A DNA stretch of 64,000 nucleotides, taken from contig SWDG01000025.1 of NCBI GenBank assembly GCA_005116965.1, positions 299,883-363,882 of the forward strand, read 5' to 3'. Numbering within the stretch: the first letter of the stretch is position 1; the number at the start of each line of letters is the position of its first letter. The position numbers and the translations under genes are program-made. This document shows positions 44,563-53,990 of the stretch, piece after piece. Under the pieces are notes generated by a model, which had not been told where the DNA came from, did not search any database, and saw only the letters and a list, made by a program, of their open reading frames with translations. The stretch is from Nitrospira sp. GTDB taxonomy: Bacteria > Nitrospirota > Nitrospiria > Nitrospirales > Nitrospiraceae.

Positions 44563-45126
44563 TTAGGCCGAGGCCCCCATCATCTTGCGACGAGCCAAGC
44601 TCGCCAGGCCGATCACCCCGCTGCCGAACAGCCACGCTGCGGCAGGAAGTGGGACACCAGGACCACCAGCATTCGAACCCCAGAGGGTCAATGTATAGCC
44701 TACTCCCGCTGGAACAAGCCCTGCTGGATGCAGGTGATAATCACGCGGAAGTCCAAGGTCAGCCAGCGCTAGTGCAGTGAACGTATCAGCGGCGCCTTGA
44801 TACCCGCCAATCGTTACGGGAAGCTCAGAGTCACCATTGTTTTCAAAAATGGTGGAACCAAAGGCAGTAATACCGGTGGCTACGGAGGTCATGTTGAAAT
44901 GAGTGAATGAACCCAAATCAAAATTGATCGTATCCAAGAAAATTCCACTCCCTCCGGCGAGCCCCGGATCTGGAACATTGATGACGACCGGGTTCACTGC
45001 ATCGCCATTGCCGGCGGTGAAGACTCCTGCATCGAGCGTGACGGCCTGCGCTGTTGCGCCCAAGGCTAAGGCGCTTGCAGCCAACAAGCCGGCTACGGCT
45101 ATTTTCAACCTATGTGTGCGTATCAT
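44563..45126 (-). CDS. PEP-CTERM sorted exported protein 1
   Basis: A 187-residue protein with a signal peptide (IAVAGLLAASALALGATAQA) and a C-terminal PEP-CTERM tripartite tail: VPLPAAAWLFGSGVIGLASLARRK, that is motif, hydrophobic helix and basic end. The middle is a Gly/Asn/Thr-rich beta domain (VFTAGNGDAVNPVVINVPDPGLAGGSG) without catalytic residues. The exosortase would cleave at the PEP-like motif, and the product is expected to be exported. ATG is preceded by AAAGGAG. Function of the mature domain unknown. Confidence 0.9.
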   Translation of the reverse strand: MIRTHRLKIAVAGLLAASALALGATAQAVTLDAGVFTAGNGDAVNPVVINVPDPGLAGGSGIFLDTINFDLGSFTHFNMTSVATGITAFGSTIFENNGDSELPVTIGGYQGAADTFTALALADLGLPRDYHLHPAGLVPAGVGYTLTLWGSNAGGPGVPLPAAAWLFGSGVIGLASLARRKMMGASA

Positions 45127-45612
45127 GCTGAACTCCTTTGTTAGGGTTACTGATACCTGTCAGAAAACACTGAATGACCTTATTGAATAGAGCTCTATCC
45201 GATCACGAGTATGCTTATAACCCGATGCCAGAAGTGGATCTACCGACCAGAGCACCAGATGCTACCGTATGTGACAATAAAACCTTGCGACACCCTGAAC
45301 ACTTCGCTCTCCAAATTAATCACCACCGTCATTCTCGTTCTTCAGCACCATCACTCACTCATCAGATCCGACGGTCCGCTAAGAAGCCACCCCTAGTACC
45401 TGGGGATGGTACCAAGAGAGGTCGAACGGCTACTACTACCGGATACAACGGATGCTACAGATGTGACAGAAAATGGGGGTTGGAAGCTGGATTCTCTAGA
45501 GATTTCCACGCAAAGACGGGAGGTGCGCCGGTGCCGGTATGAAAGGTCGGTGTGAAACCTTCGTCGATACTCGACCGGGTCGTACCGTAGGATGAGTGCC
45601 TGGAACGCTGAG
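45127..45612. other. 486-bp intergenic region between the PEP-CTERM gene and the exosortase operon
   Basis: It holds the promoter region of the leftward PEP-CTERM gene on its left, and the 3' end of the leftward eight-gene operon just beyond its right edge. The plus-strand ORF 45174..45542 has no recognisable domain and is probably random. Confidence 0.4.
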
Positions 45613-47052
45613 CTATTTCGAATTGAAGAATCGCTGGGGTCGTTCGCCCCGAAACACGGATCCGTACTTTTTTCGGTTTCCCCTAAAGAGAGAGTCCAGC
45701 CAGGACGAAGGAGCGGATCCAGCCTGAGTCTCGCTCTTCATCTGCGAACCATTGAGACGAGCGATTCGAGCCTCCACATCGCGATAGGAATGCCCCGGTT
45801 GCTGAAGCCGTCGATAGGTCTCGACCGCTTCGGCCATGTTCCCTGCCTCTTCGAACGTGCGACCTAACATATATTGCAGTGCCGTTCGATCTTCGACTCT
45901 GGCCGACGGCCGGTTGATGGCATTGTGGAACATACCGATCGCCTCTTTGTGTTGTCCGATGGCTTTCAAGCAGAGCCCTTTCTGAGCCAGCGCCTTCACG
46001 ACCCATAGCTCCTGTTCGGCCAGCAGGTCGAGGAGGACGATGGCCCGGTCGTAGTTGCCGGTTTCTTTCAAGGCCACGGCTTGATGGTAAATGGACACAG
46101 GATCCTGCGCCTCAGGCAGAGGCTCGGATCGGCTCGCTCCCGGATTATCCACGTTCCGTGCTTGCCATGTTTCGACTTCAGCCCGTTCCTTTTCGAACTC
46201 GCTCGGAGACCACTCTACAGATTCCGGTGAGACTTTGAACGGAAATACACCATGACGGTCCCGAGCTGACGCAGTCTCCAGTACAATGCGGGCCGTCATG
46301 GCCTCGGTCTGAGCGGCAAATCCGTACACCAGCGCATGATCGCAGAGCTGATTGATCAGACGCGGCGTGCCGCCGGTCAGCCGGAACACCGAACGGCCTG
46401 CCAAGGTTGTAAACAGCGGCGCGCGTCTGCCTGCGACTTCCAACCGATGTATCATGTACCCCAGTGTTTCCTCTTCCGAGAGTGCGTCCAGCGTGTACTC
46501 GACACCGATCCGTTGGGCGAATTGCACCATGCCCGGCCCCTTCAACAGATCCCGCAAACCCAGCTGCCCCGACAAGAGAATCTGTAACGATCGACGACGT
46601 CCGTCATTGAGATTCGAGAGTAACCGAAGCTCTTCCAACATCGTGGCCCCGATATTTTGCGCTTCGTCGACCATCAGCAGCACCCGACGTCCGGCAGTTC
46701 GTTCGCGTTCAAGAAATTTTGAAAACTCATGGAACGCGTCCACATCACTCTTGCCGGTGATCGACAGATCAAAGGAAGCGGCGATCCACGGCAGCAGCCC
46801 ACCGATGCCGACATGCGTGTTCGACAACACGCCGACGGTCCAGGGATGGCGGGTCTCATCCAGCAACCGGTTCAACAATGTGGTTTTCCCCGTGCCGGGA
46901 TCTCCGGCAATGACGATCAAGGCCGATCCGTTTGTCAGCCCATACTCTAAAAGGCTGAGTGCCATCTTGTGCTTGGCCCCCAAATAGAGGAATTCCGGAT
47001 CCGGCAGCAGCGTGAAGGGCTTCGTCGTCAATTGATAGTATGTTTCGTACAT
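45613..47052 (-). CDS. ExeA-like AAA ATPase of the XrtA system with TPR C-terminus
   Basis: Residues ~1-270 are an AAA+ ATPase related to ExeA: Walker A GDPGTGKTT at ~50, Walker B VLLMVDEAQNI at ~125, and a sensor region SLQILLSGQLGL. Residues ~310-430 contain TPR-like repeats (SIYHQAVALKETGNYDRAIVLLDLLAEQ, then QALKAIGQHKEAIGMFHNAIN). The N-terminal MYETYYQLTTKPFTLLPDPEFLYLG is the usual start of this family, which accompanies exosortase A clusters. It is the last of eight genes in the operon. It is thought to support polysaccharide export or processing; the exact role is unknown. Confidence 0.9.
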   Translation of the reverse strand: MYETYYQLTTKPFTLLPDPEFLYLGAKHKMALSLLEYGLTNGSALIVIAGDPGTGKTTLLNRLLDETRHPWTVGVLSNTHVGIGGLLPWIAASFDLSITGKSDVDAFHEFSKFLERERTAGRRVLLMVDEAQNIGATMLEELRLLSNLNDGRRRSLQILLSGQLGLRDLLKGPGMVQFAQRIGVEYTLDALSEEETLGYMIHRLEVAGRRAPLFTTLAGRSVFRLTGGTPRLINQLCDHALVYGFAAQTEAMTARIVLETASARDRHGVFPFKVSPESVEWSPSEFEKERAEVETWQARNVDNPGASRSEPLPEAQDPVSIYHQAVALKETGNYDRAIVLLDLLAEQELWVVKALAQKGLCLKAIGQHKEAIGMFHNAINRPSARVEDRTALQYMLGRTFEEAGNMAEAVETYRRLQQPGHSYRDVEARIARLNGSQMKSETQAGSAPSSWLDSLFRGNRKKYGSVFRGERPQRFFNSK

Positions 47053-47057
47053 GATTC

Positions 47058-47894
47058 CTATGCAGAGTGGCTGTGCAGCAAGCCCATCGCTCGCCGCTTG
47101 GTCAATTGCGTACGCCCCGATTTATTGAGAACACCCCCAAGAATGGGCACACTCCCCGCAATAGCCGCCACAGCCTGCTCCACCTCAACCGACGAGGTTC
47201 GGCTTTCTTCCACCACCAGCAACAGCGCATCGAGGTGCGGGCTGAACCCTAAGACATCGGCGCGAGACAAAATCGGCGGCAGATCCAACACCACGAACCG
47301 AGACGGATACCGATGCTTGAGCTCTTGAGCAAGCGCGGCCATTTTGGGAGACGCCAAGGCCTCCGTAGAGTTCTTGATCGAGCGCCCTCCCGGCAGAAAG
47401 ACCAGCCGACCAACTCCGGGGTGAACCAGCAACGGCGCAAGCGGCACTTGGTCGAACAGATATTCCGTCAACCCCGGAGCCTGTTCCATTCCAAACAGTC
47501 GGTGCACGGCAGGGCGACTCATGTCAGCATCAACCAGTAACACTGTATGGGTGAGGTCCATGGCAAGGGCAAGAGAAAGATTCACCGCCGTCAGCGTCTT
47601 TCCCTCGTGCGCGGTGGGGCTGGATACCCCGAGCACATTCCACCCTTTTTGGCGAAATTGCTGCATCACCTGGGCTCGGAGTCGTTTATAGGCATCGACA
47701 AACGGTCCTTCCTCGTACCCGGTTATTAAGCGTTGGTCTCGCATCAGCTCTTCGGAGAGCGAGATTGCTCTGGTCGACGAGTAGATCAGCGGAGGCGCTT
47801 GGGTCACCGAGTAGTCCTCGGGTCTGTGCGCGCCGGAACCGGCTGAGCCGGATTGCTGCTTCAATCGTTCCTGAGCTTGCTGGAGATATTCCAT
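47058..47894 (-). CDS. CapB/BY-kinase-like ATPase of the exosortase-linked EPS cluster
   Basis: A cytoplasmic 278-residue protein. The P-loop of this family is SSPTAHEGKTLTAVNLSLALA; Walker A' is TVLLVDADMSRPAVHRLFG; RFVVLDLPPIL follows. It is the tyrosine-autokinase type that partners with Wzz proteins and controls chain length. The C-terminus (GRTQLTKRRAMGLLHSHSA) has no tyrosine cluster, so classic autophosphorylation is doubtful. ATG 47894 is preferred over 47900 because AGGAGGGA lies at normal distance. Next to its Wzz partner gene (27 bp). Confidence 0.9.
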   Translation of the reverse strand: MEYLQQAQERLKQQSGSAGSGAHRPEDYSVTQAPPLIYSSTRAISLSEELMRDQRLITGYEEGPFVDAYKRLRAQVMQQFRQKGWNVLGVSSPTAHEGKTLTAVNLSLALAMDLTHTVLLVDADMSRPAVHRLFGMEQAPGLTEYLFDQVPLAPLLVHPGVGRLVFLPGGRSIKNSTEALASPKMAALAQELKHRYPSRFVVLDLPPILSRADVLGFSPHLDALLLVVEESRTSSVEVEQAVAAIAGSVPILGGVLNKSGRTQLTKRRAMGLLHSHSA

Positions 47895-47921
47895 CAGCAC
47901 TCCCTCCTCATCAATTGCTCA

Positions 47922-49691
47922 TCATCCGAGTTTTCGCCAAATGGCATACCACAAGACATCCAGAGGCATCCATGCCAGATGGACAATCACCGCACTACCC
48001 ACCAGAATACCGAGTCCTGCAAAACCGACGACTGTCCGCCGGCGTCCGAGAGTCGCGAGTTCCCGTTCCGACGGAAGATAGGGGATCACGGCCAGTGGCA
48101 CCCCCCGTAACACTCGGCCAAACTGTTCGGAGGTATGAATCGTCCGATCGACATTGTCCACGACCACACCGGTTCCGATCCCTCCCCCCACGGCAAGAAA
48201 GGTTCCGAGCAATAGAATCGCCAAACGATTGGGCCGTTCCGGTTTTTCCGGCAACTCCGGAGGGTTGATGAGCGAAAACCGTTCGCCCTTTCGCTGCACT
48301 TCCAACTCCGCCGACACTTGAGCCTCCATCAGTCGGGACGTGATCTCTTGATGCTTGCGCATGGAGTTCTCTCGATCCCTGAGTAGATCCATATAATCTG
48401 GCTCGATGGTCGGCGTCATTTCTACTCGTTTCGCATACTCTGCCATCCGACGCTTGAGATCTATACGAGCCGACTCCAACGATCCCAACATGGCCTGAGT
48501 CGACGCCAACTGAGATTGAATGTTGATGTAGGCAGGATTTTCCGGCCTCACTGCCGGAGGCGGTGCCGGACGACCCACCGCAGCCTGCAGTTCCCGCTCC
48601 AGCGACGTTGCAACTTCTTGGGTGCGAATCACATCGGGATGGGAGTCCTTCATACGCTCTCGGAGATCGGCCAATGTGGCGCGCGTTGCCGTCAGCCGTT
48701 TCGAAAGTTCATCGCGTTCATCGATGCCGCCCGTTTCTTTTTCCAGCGAATCGATCTCTTGTTTGAGTTTGATGAAATCGGGATGATCGGGCAACATGTA
48801 GGCGGAGACACTGGCATACTGCGCGCGCAGCGCTTTCAGTCGTTCCCCTGTATCCAAGAGCCGGTCACCACCCGCAGTAATGATCGGCGTATGGGGCTTC
48901 AGCTGAGCCAACTCGCCTTCCAAATACGTTTTCTTCTCGCGCAGGCTTCGGATATCTCGATCAGCATCGAGCAGCTCTCGCTGCGTCTGATTCATCAGTT
49001 GCATATTCAACTGCATCAGCTCCGGCAGCGCCCCGTCGGCCTTGTGCTTCACGGTGGCGAGCATGCCTTCCAGCTCCTGGATATGCTTATCAAGATTCTC
49101 CGCTTCTCGCTTCAGAAAGGCGGTGGTTTCTTGCGCATGCCGTTCGCGACTCTTCAAGTTTTCCGCCAGAAAGAGACTCGTCAATTCGCTGGCGACCTTT
49201 TGCGCCGACACCGGAGTTTCGCCATCATAGGCCAAGGTAAATGCGATGGTAGCCTGAGTCGGGTTCTGCGTCCGTTTATCGACCACCTTGACGTTCAGTA
49301 CATCGATCTGAATGTCCTTCGTAAAACGTTCCAGCACTTCTTCCGTTGGACTCCGTTTTCGGAGCTTCTCATAAAGGCCATACTGTTCAACGATGCGCCA
49401 GAGCGTGGCTCGACTGAGAACTTGTTGCTTGATCGTCTCGATACGCTGATCGGCATAGGTCGCGATCGCCGACCGAACCAGATCCGGGGGAATCTCTTGC
49501 TCCTCAATGAGAATTGTGGCCATTGAACGATAGACGGATGGAAGAAGAAATGCCAGCGCGGCACTCGCGGCCATGAGTGCCGCCCAGACCACCAGAATCA
49601 AGGTTCGGCGCCGGCGCAAGAGAACCAGATAGTCCGGCAATGTCCGCGCACGCGCGGCTGCCCGTCCCTGCAATCTTTGATCTTGACTCAT
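47922..49691 (-). CDS. Wzz/GumC-like polysaccharide chain-length determinant of the XrtA system
   Basis: About 589 residues. The N-terminal helix is LPDYLVLLRRRRTLILVVWAALMAASAALAFLLP; a long periplasmic coiled coil follows (RHAQETTAFLKREAENLDKHIQELEGMLATVKHK); the second helix is RLAILLLGTFLAVGGGIGTGVV, with a hydrophobic segment near the end. PEKPERPN before the second helix is the usual proline-rich motif. It sets polymer length and works with the kinase downstream. ATG 49691 overlaps the upstream stop (ATGA at 49688-49691), so the track start at 49706 is not used. Confidence 0.92.
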   Translation of the reverse strand: MSQDQRLQGRAAARARTLPDYLVLLRRRRTLILVVWAALMAASAALAFLLPSVYRSMATILIEEQEIPPDLVRSAIATYADQRIETIKQQVLSRATLWRIVEQYGLYEKLRKRSPTEEVLERFTKDIQIDVLNVKVVDKRTQNPTQATIAFTLAYDGETPVSAQKVASELTSLFLAENLKSRERHAQETTAFLKREAENLDKHIQELEGMLATVKHKADGALPELMQLNMQLMNQTQRELLDADRDIRSLREKKTYLEGELAQLKPHTPIITAGGDRLLDTGERLKALRAQYASVSAYMLPDHPDFIKLKQEIDSLEKETGGIDERDELSKRLTATRATLADLRERMKDSHPDVIRTQEVATSLERELQAAVGRPAPPPAVRPENPAYINIQSQLASTQAMLGSLESARIDLKRRMAEYAKRVEMTPTIEPDYMDLLRDRENSMRKHQEITSRLMEAQVSAELEVQRKGERFSLINPPELPEKPERPNRLAILLLGTFLAVGGGIGTGVVVDNVDRTIHTSEQFGRVLRGVPLAVIPYLPSERELATLGRRRTVVGFAGLGILVGSAVIVHLAWMPLDVLWYAIWRKLG

Positions 49692-50965
49692 CGCGACACT
49701 GACCATTTATCCCCTCCGTACGTCAACATAATGAACATCGAATTGGAATCATAGCGTTGGTCGAGGTCATTGAAAGTGCGTTGCCCATAGGTATAGGACA
49801 CGTCCATCGACCACCATTCTGCAAACTTCCAGGATATGCTCGGACTGATGGAGAAAAGCCGTTGCCGCGGCAGAGGTCGGCTATTTTCTGTCGTGGTGAT
49901 CCCCGACACAAAATAGAGCGTCCCATGGAGTGAGGCGTTCAGTGTTTCACTGATGTTGTGGGAAAGCGATCCACCGACACGATCGGTCTGGAGCAAGCGA
50001 CCGAACCCGCTGGGATTGATTTCGCGGCTTCCGTCGATCTGGACCGTCGTTCGCTCGAACTGCTTGCGCAAGGACCCCCGATACACCCACACGACCTCCT
50101 GACTGGTGAACGAGCCATCTGTCGTTCTTCCGAGAAGAATCCCGAGAATTCCTGGTATCGCCGGGACATCCTGCGTTGAATTCACCACTCTGGCTCCACC
50201 TGAGATCGATCCGATCAACTGATGGCCGAAGTCGTGCGTCCATCCTCCCTGCGCCCCATGGTACGTCGAGCTGAGTCCAATAGAAGGAATCTGGACTAGA
50301 CTGTATTCACCGGTTAAGTTGATTTCATCCAACTCAGTCAGGTGATAGCTTGGTCCAGAATTCCCTCCGTGCACCTGATAGCTCACAAGGCCGAAACGCT
50401 CTCCATCCTGATACTGTGCATCCATGAATTGATACCCGCTCTTCCAAGATAGACGCTCGGTTATCCCTACCTTCCACGTCGGCATGGCCGTCCACATGCT
50501 CCGTTGCGTAAAGCCCAGCACCAACCCGGTCCTTTGCAGCTCCCCGACTAAGGTATTGTCACGTGTAAAGCCGCCCTCAAATCCGAAGTGATGCCGGTCC
50601 AAGCGATACGATGCCCTGAGCGGAAAGTACAGATTGGTGAGCTCTCGCTCAATGTCCCCGTAATAGTGAATAAAATCCGCTCTGGTCTCTCCCTCGACCT
50701 CTAACGCTTCCGTCGCTCCCTTGAACTTGAGAGTCGGTGTGATCCAATGACCAATCACTTCGTTGTTCCCATCACTCAACAGCAAATTACTGTTATAGAC
50801 GCCCTTCACGCTCAACGACGGGGCCGCCGACCATTCTGCAGCGTTGCCCACCCCGTTCCAGGCTCCCAGGGTCAACAGCACCAGGCCCCACGTTCCGGCA
50901 AGGGCCCAAACCCATATTCGAGCTCGAGTACCCGTTGGCCTGTGAACCACAAAGGGACGATCCAT
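49688..50965 (-). CDS. Outer-membrane beta-barrel protein of the exosortase-linked EPS cluster
   Basis: A 425-residue protein with a signal peptide (WALAGTWGLVLLTLGAWNGVGNA, then AEWSAAPSLSVKG). The rest is a succession of amphipathic beta strands, for example ALEVEGETRADFIHYYG, RASYRLDRHHFGFEGGFTRDNTLVG and WSMDVSYTYGQRTFND, ending in YGGDKWSVSR. The type matches the beta-barrel proteins regularly found in XrtA/PEP-CTERM clusters, probably a secretion or surface-anchoring barrel for the polymer. It sits between the Wza-like and Wzz-like genes. Confidence 0.85.
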   Translation of the reverse strand: MDRPFVVHRPTGTRARIWVWALAGTWGLVLLTLGAWNGVGNAAEWSAAPSLSVKGVYNSNLLLSDGNNEVIGHWITPTLKFKGATEALEVEGETRADFIHYYGDIERELTNLYFPLRASYRLDRHHFGFEGGFTRDNTLVGELQRTGLVLGFTQRSMWTAMPTWKVGITERLSWKSGYQFMDAQYQDGERFGLVSYQVHGGNSGPSYHLTELDEINLTGEYSLVQIPSIGLSSTYHGAQGGWTHDFGHQLIGSISGGARVVNSTQDVPAIPGILGILLGRTTDGSFTSQEVVWVYRGSLRKQFERTTVQIDGSREINPSGFGRLLQTDRVGGSLSHNISETLNASLHGTLYFVSGITTTENSRPLPRQRLFSISPSISWKFAEWWSMDVSYTYGQRTFNDLDQRYDSNSMFIMLTYGGDKWSVSR

Positions 50966-50969
50966 TCCG

Positions 50970-51581
50970 TCACGGCACCATCACCACATCGCCGCGCTGC
51001 AGGACGATGTTCTGGTGTAACTCTTTGCCCTTTCGGGCATCGCCGTAGCGGAAGGGAAAGACGAGCTCCTCACTGCCTTGCTGCCGACGGATGATCTTAA
51101 TGTCGTTCTCCGCAGCATAAGGAGTGAGCCCCCCGGCCATACTCAGCGCCTGCAACACATCGGTATGATGGCCTGCCTGATACTCTCCCGGTTTAAGGAC
51201 GCGTCCCAACACATAAATGCGATAACTCTGCACCTTGAGCACCGTCACCGTGACATTCGGTGTCGGAAGGTATTTCATCAGCCGTTTCGTGATGTCCAAA
51301 CGCACATCCTCGGCCGTTCGCCCTGCGGCTACGACCTCTCCAACCAAGGGGAACGTGATCATCCCATCGGGTCGCACCACCATCTCTTGCGTCAATTGTT
51401 CATCCTTCCAGACCGCGACCTTAAGGACATCTTCCGGCCCAAGAAGATACAACGGTTCGGCACTGACCGGTTCCGATGCAAAGACAGCTTCCTGACTCAC
51501 AATCGACAGGCAGAGGCTTGCGATCAATACCACCAGCCCTCCCCACCAAAAGTTAGACTTTTCTTCTCGTGGCGTGTTCAT
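50970..51581 (-). CDS. Wza-like polysaccharide export protein
   Basis: A periplasmic/outer-membrane export protein of about 203 residues. The signal region is WWGGLVVLIASLCLSIVSQEAVFA. The PES domain reads YLLGPEDVLKVAVWKDEQLTQEMVVRPDGMITFPLVGEVVAAGRTAEDVRLDITKRL; a SLBB-type region follows with VYVLGRVLKPGEYQ and QALSMAGGLTPYA. No lipoprotein Cys is visible. ATG 51581 overlaps the preceding TPR gene stop by one base (TGATG), giving translational coupling; track start 51623 is rejected for this reason. Confidence 0.92.
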   Translation of the reverse strand: MNTPREEKSNFWWGGLVVLIASLCLSIVSQEAVFASEPVSAEPLYLLGPEDVLKVAVWKDEQLTQEMVVRPDGMITFPLVGEVVAAGRTAEDVRLDITKRLMKYLPTPNVTVTVLKVQSYRIYVLGRVLKPGEYQAGHHTDVLQALSMAGGLTPYAAENDIKIIRRQQGSEELVFPFRYGDARKGKELHQNIVLQRGDVVMVP

Positions 51582-53965
51582 CAGGAGACCTCTCCCAGCA
51601 ACGTTTTCGCTGCATCGGTCCACTCAAACATGGTGCTGGACGCCAGCGCTTTCTTGAGATGTGTGGCGGCTTCGACACGCTGCCCGGCTTTGGCGTAAGC
51701 GGAGCCGAGGTGATAATTAAGAATCGGATGTTCCGGAACCAGTGTCGTGGCCTTTTGGAGGATACGGACGGCATCGGCTCCGTGCCCCGACTTATGATAG
51801 GCCCATCCCAACGTGTCGAGGAGGTAGGGATTCGGCTTCTGCGACTCGAATCCACGACTCAATGCCAATGCACGCTCCAAGCTCTGCGGATCACCTTTGT
51901 GATCGACCAGAGCGACAGCAAGATTGTTCGCGGCTAGAAGCGTTCCAGGAGCATGCTTCAGCACGGTCTCGTAGTGCGCAATGGCTTCATCATGACGACG
52001 TTGCGCCGTAAGGCTTAAGGCCAACATCAATCGTAGCTGCTCATGTTTGGGATTAACGTCCAGCCCTTTCAACAACGCCGCATCGCCTTCAGCCACCTGT
52101 TTCTGACCGAATCGAGCCCGCGCCAGGTGGACCCACGGAGTCGTCCATTTGGGATTGACCCGGGTCGCAGCTTCAAAATGTGCCACCGCTGACGCCGGAT
52201 CTCCCTTCGTCAGCAGCAGTTCACCGAGAAAGCCGTCGGCGTACGGATGGTCTGGGAACTTGGCCAACAGACTCTCCAAACGTTTCTGCGCATGTGCCGG
52301 CCGACCGCGTCGCATATCCAACTGCACCAGCGCCAGCAGCGGCTCAGGGGCCGTCGGATGCTGCTGAGCCGCCTTGGTATAGGCACTCTCCGCGGCATCC
52401 CACTGCTGCTGCCCGAGCGCGACGTGTCCCTCGGCCAAGCTGGCAAGCGCTTCGTTCGCCCCGGCTTTCCGCAACTGCTTCAAGGTATCCTGACTCTTAC
52501 CCCAATCCTTTTCCTTCAACTGCAACTGAAACTGCATGCCGAGCAGCGCCACATTGTTCGGGTCTTGAGCGATCAGCAGATCCAGTCGCTGTTTGGCTTC
52601 TTTAATCTGGCCGGCTGCGGCATCCAATCCCACCAACAAAGTCTGTGCCTCTGTCATGGAAGGCTTCAAGGCAACCGCCCGATCCAGGCTCTCGCGAGCC
52701 AGCGACTGCTCACCGGTGAGCAGATAGGCTCTCGCCAGCAGCACATGTCCCTCCACTAATTCCGGCTGATCTTTGAGGATGGAGCGAAAGTCGAGAACGG
52801 CGTCTTGGCCCTTGCCACGCTTGAGCGCCATCTGTCCTCGCAACATCAAGGCATCCGTGGAACGGGGGTTGTCCTTCAAGACCGCCTCGATCTGTCGCTC
52901 GGCGTCGTCAGTCTTTCCAGCTCCCCAATCCATCCCTGCCAACTTCACCTGAGCTTCCGACGCTTCCGGCTTCCCGGCGAACTCTTTCTGAATGTCGCGA
53001 TACACGTCACGCGCCTGGTCGCCCCGCTTGGTCGATTCGTAGAGACGTCCGAGTGCGAACCACAGCTTCCCGGCATGCGGCAGCTCTTTCTTCGCTTGCT
53101 GCAGCGCCGCTTCAGCCTGCTCGATGCCGCGACGACGAGCGATATAGTCGACCTGCGCCATCCGTCGCTGTTCATCCTCCGGGTTCAATCGGATGGTCTC
53201 CTGCAGAATCGCTTCGGCCTTGTCGTACTGCTGCTGTTGGTCGTAAAAAGCAACTTGCCGAAGTCGGTGACTGAGGACCGTCGGTTCCAGTTTGGCGATC
53301 TGTTCAAACATCGACTCCGCATCTGCAATTTTCCCCAGCTTCATCGATGTGGTCGCCACGGCATCCAACAATTCGAGGTTGTTCGGATTCGCGCCGAGCG
53401 CTCGGCGCAGATGGGGCATCGCGTCTGCCGGACGTTGAGTCGAGGTGTACAGCGAAGCCATGAGAAGGACTCCATCGATTTCCATCGGAGCATCGGTGAC
53501 GAGCTGTTCAGCCTGCTTCACGGCCCCACTCAGGTTTCCCCCTAAGGCGACGATCGCAATTTTGATGGCCCGGGCCTGGACATGCTCCGGTCGGCTGGCC
53601 AGGAGCTGGTCCGCAAGTTTTCCCGCCTGTTCGAGCGCTCGAAACTCCAGATAGAATTTGGCCAACTTGATCATCGCCCGGTCATGCCCCGGGCTCAATT
53701 CGATCACCTGTTGATAGGCTCCGGCGGCATTCCGGTAATTGCGCTCTTTCTCTTCCACTTGCGCATAGAGCAGGTACGCTTCGACATCCTTGGGATCGAT
53801 TTGGAGCACATTCCTGAGCTCAACCCGTGCTTTTGCGAAATCTCCTTGCTGAAAATACTCCTGCGCTCGCAGGCGGTATTTCTCCTTGCGTTCTTCCGGC
53901 CCGCCGCAGGCGACGATGCCGCCCAACAGAAGTGCGACCACCCACAGCACCGCATATCGTTTCAT
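51581..53965 (-). CDS. prsT: PEP-CTERM system TPR-repeat lipoprotein, PrsT type
   Basis: Nearly 800 residues, with a lipoprotein signal (RYAVLWVVALLLGGIVAC, lipobox GIVAC) and a chain of more than fifteen TPR units from YRLRAQEYFQQGDFAKARVELRNVLQIDP to the end (HKSGHGADAVRILQKATTLVPEHPILNYHLGSAYAKAG). This is the PrsT lipoprotein that defines exosortase/EPS clusters. It presumably acts in the periplasm as a scaffold for polymer or substrate handling. ATG 53965 is chosen over the track start 53989 because a GGAGGGGG ribosome-binding site precedes it. Confidence 0.93.
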   Translation of the reverse strand: MKRYAVLWVVALLLGGIVACGGPEERKEKYRLRAQEYFQQGDFAKARVELRNVLQIDPKDVEAYLLYAQVEEKERNYRNAAGAYQQVIELSPGHDRAMIKLAKFYLEFRALEQAGKLADQLLASRPEHVQARAIKIAIVALGGNLSGAVKQAEQLVTDAPMEIDGVLLMASLYTSTQRPADAMPHLRRALGANPNNLELLDAVATTSMKLGKIADAESMFEQIAKLEPTVLSHRLRQVAFYDQQQQYDKAEAILQETIRLNPEDEQRRMAQVDYIARRRGIEQAEAALQQAKKELPHAGKLWFALGRLYESTKRGDQARDVYRDIQKEFAGKPEASEAQVKLAGMDWGAGKTDDAERQIEAVLKDNPRSTDALMLRGQMALKRGKGQDAVLDFRSILKDQPELVEGHVLLARAYLLTGEQSLARESLDRAVALKPSMTEAQTLLVGLDAAAGQIKEAKQRLDLLIAQDPNNVALLGMQFQLQLKEKDWGKSQDTLKQLRKAGANEALASLAEGHVALGQQQWDAAESAYTKAAQQHPTAPEPLLALVQLDMRRGRPAHAQKRLESLLAKFPDHPYADGFLGELLLTKGDPASAVAHFEAATRVNPKWTTPWVHLARARFGQKQVAEGDAALLKGLDVNPKHEQLRLMLALSLTAQRRHDEAIAHYETVLKHAPGTLLAANNLAVALVDHKGDPQSLERALALSRGFESQKPNPYLLDTLGWAYHKSGHGADAVRILQKATTLVPEHPILNYHLGSAYAKAGQRVEAATHLKKALASSTMFEWTDAAKTLLGEVS

Positions 53966-53990
53966 CACCTTGCCCCCTCCTCCCATCATG

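Noticed and set aside
45174-45542. 122-aa plus-strand ORF in the gap before the EPS operon
   Set aside because: No domain, no ribosome-binding site of note, and amino-acid use like a random frame.
48516-49526. 336-aa plus-strand ORF
   Set aside because: Antisense of the Wzz-like coiled-coil gene, with no domain of its own.
52805-53545. 246-aa plus-strand ORF
   Set aside because: Antisense of the prsT TPR repeats.
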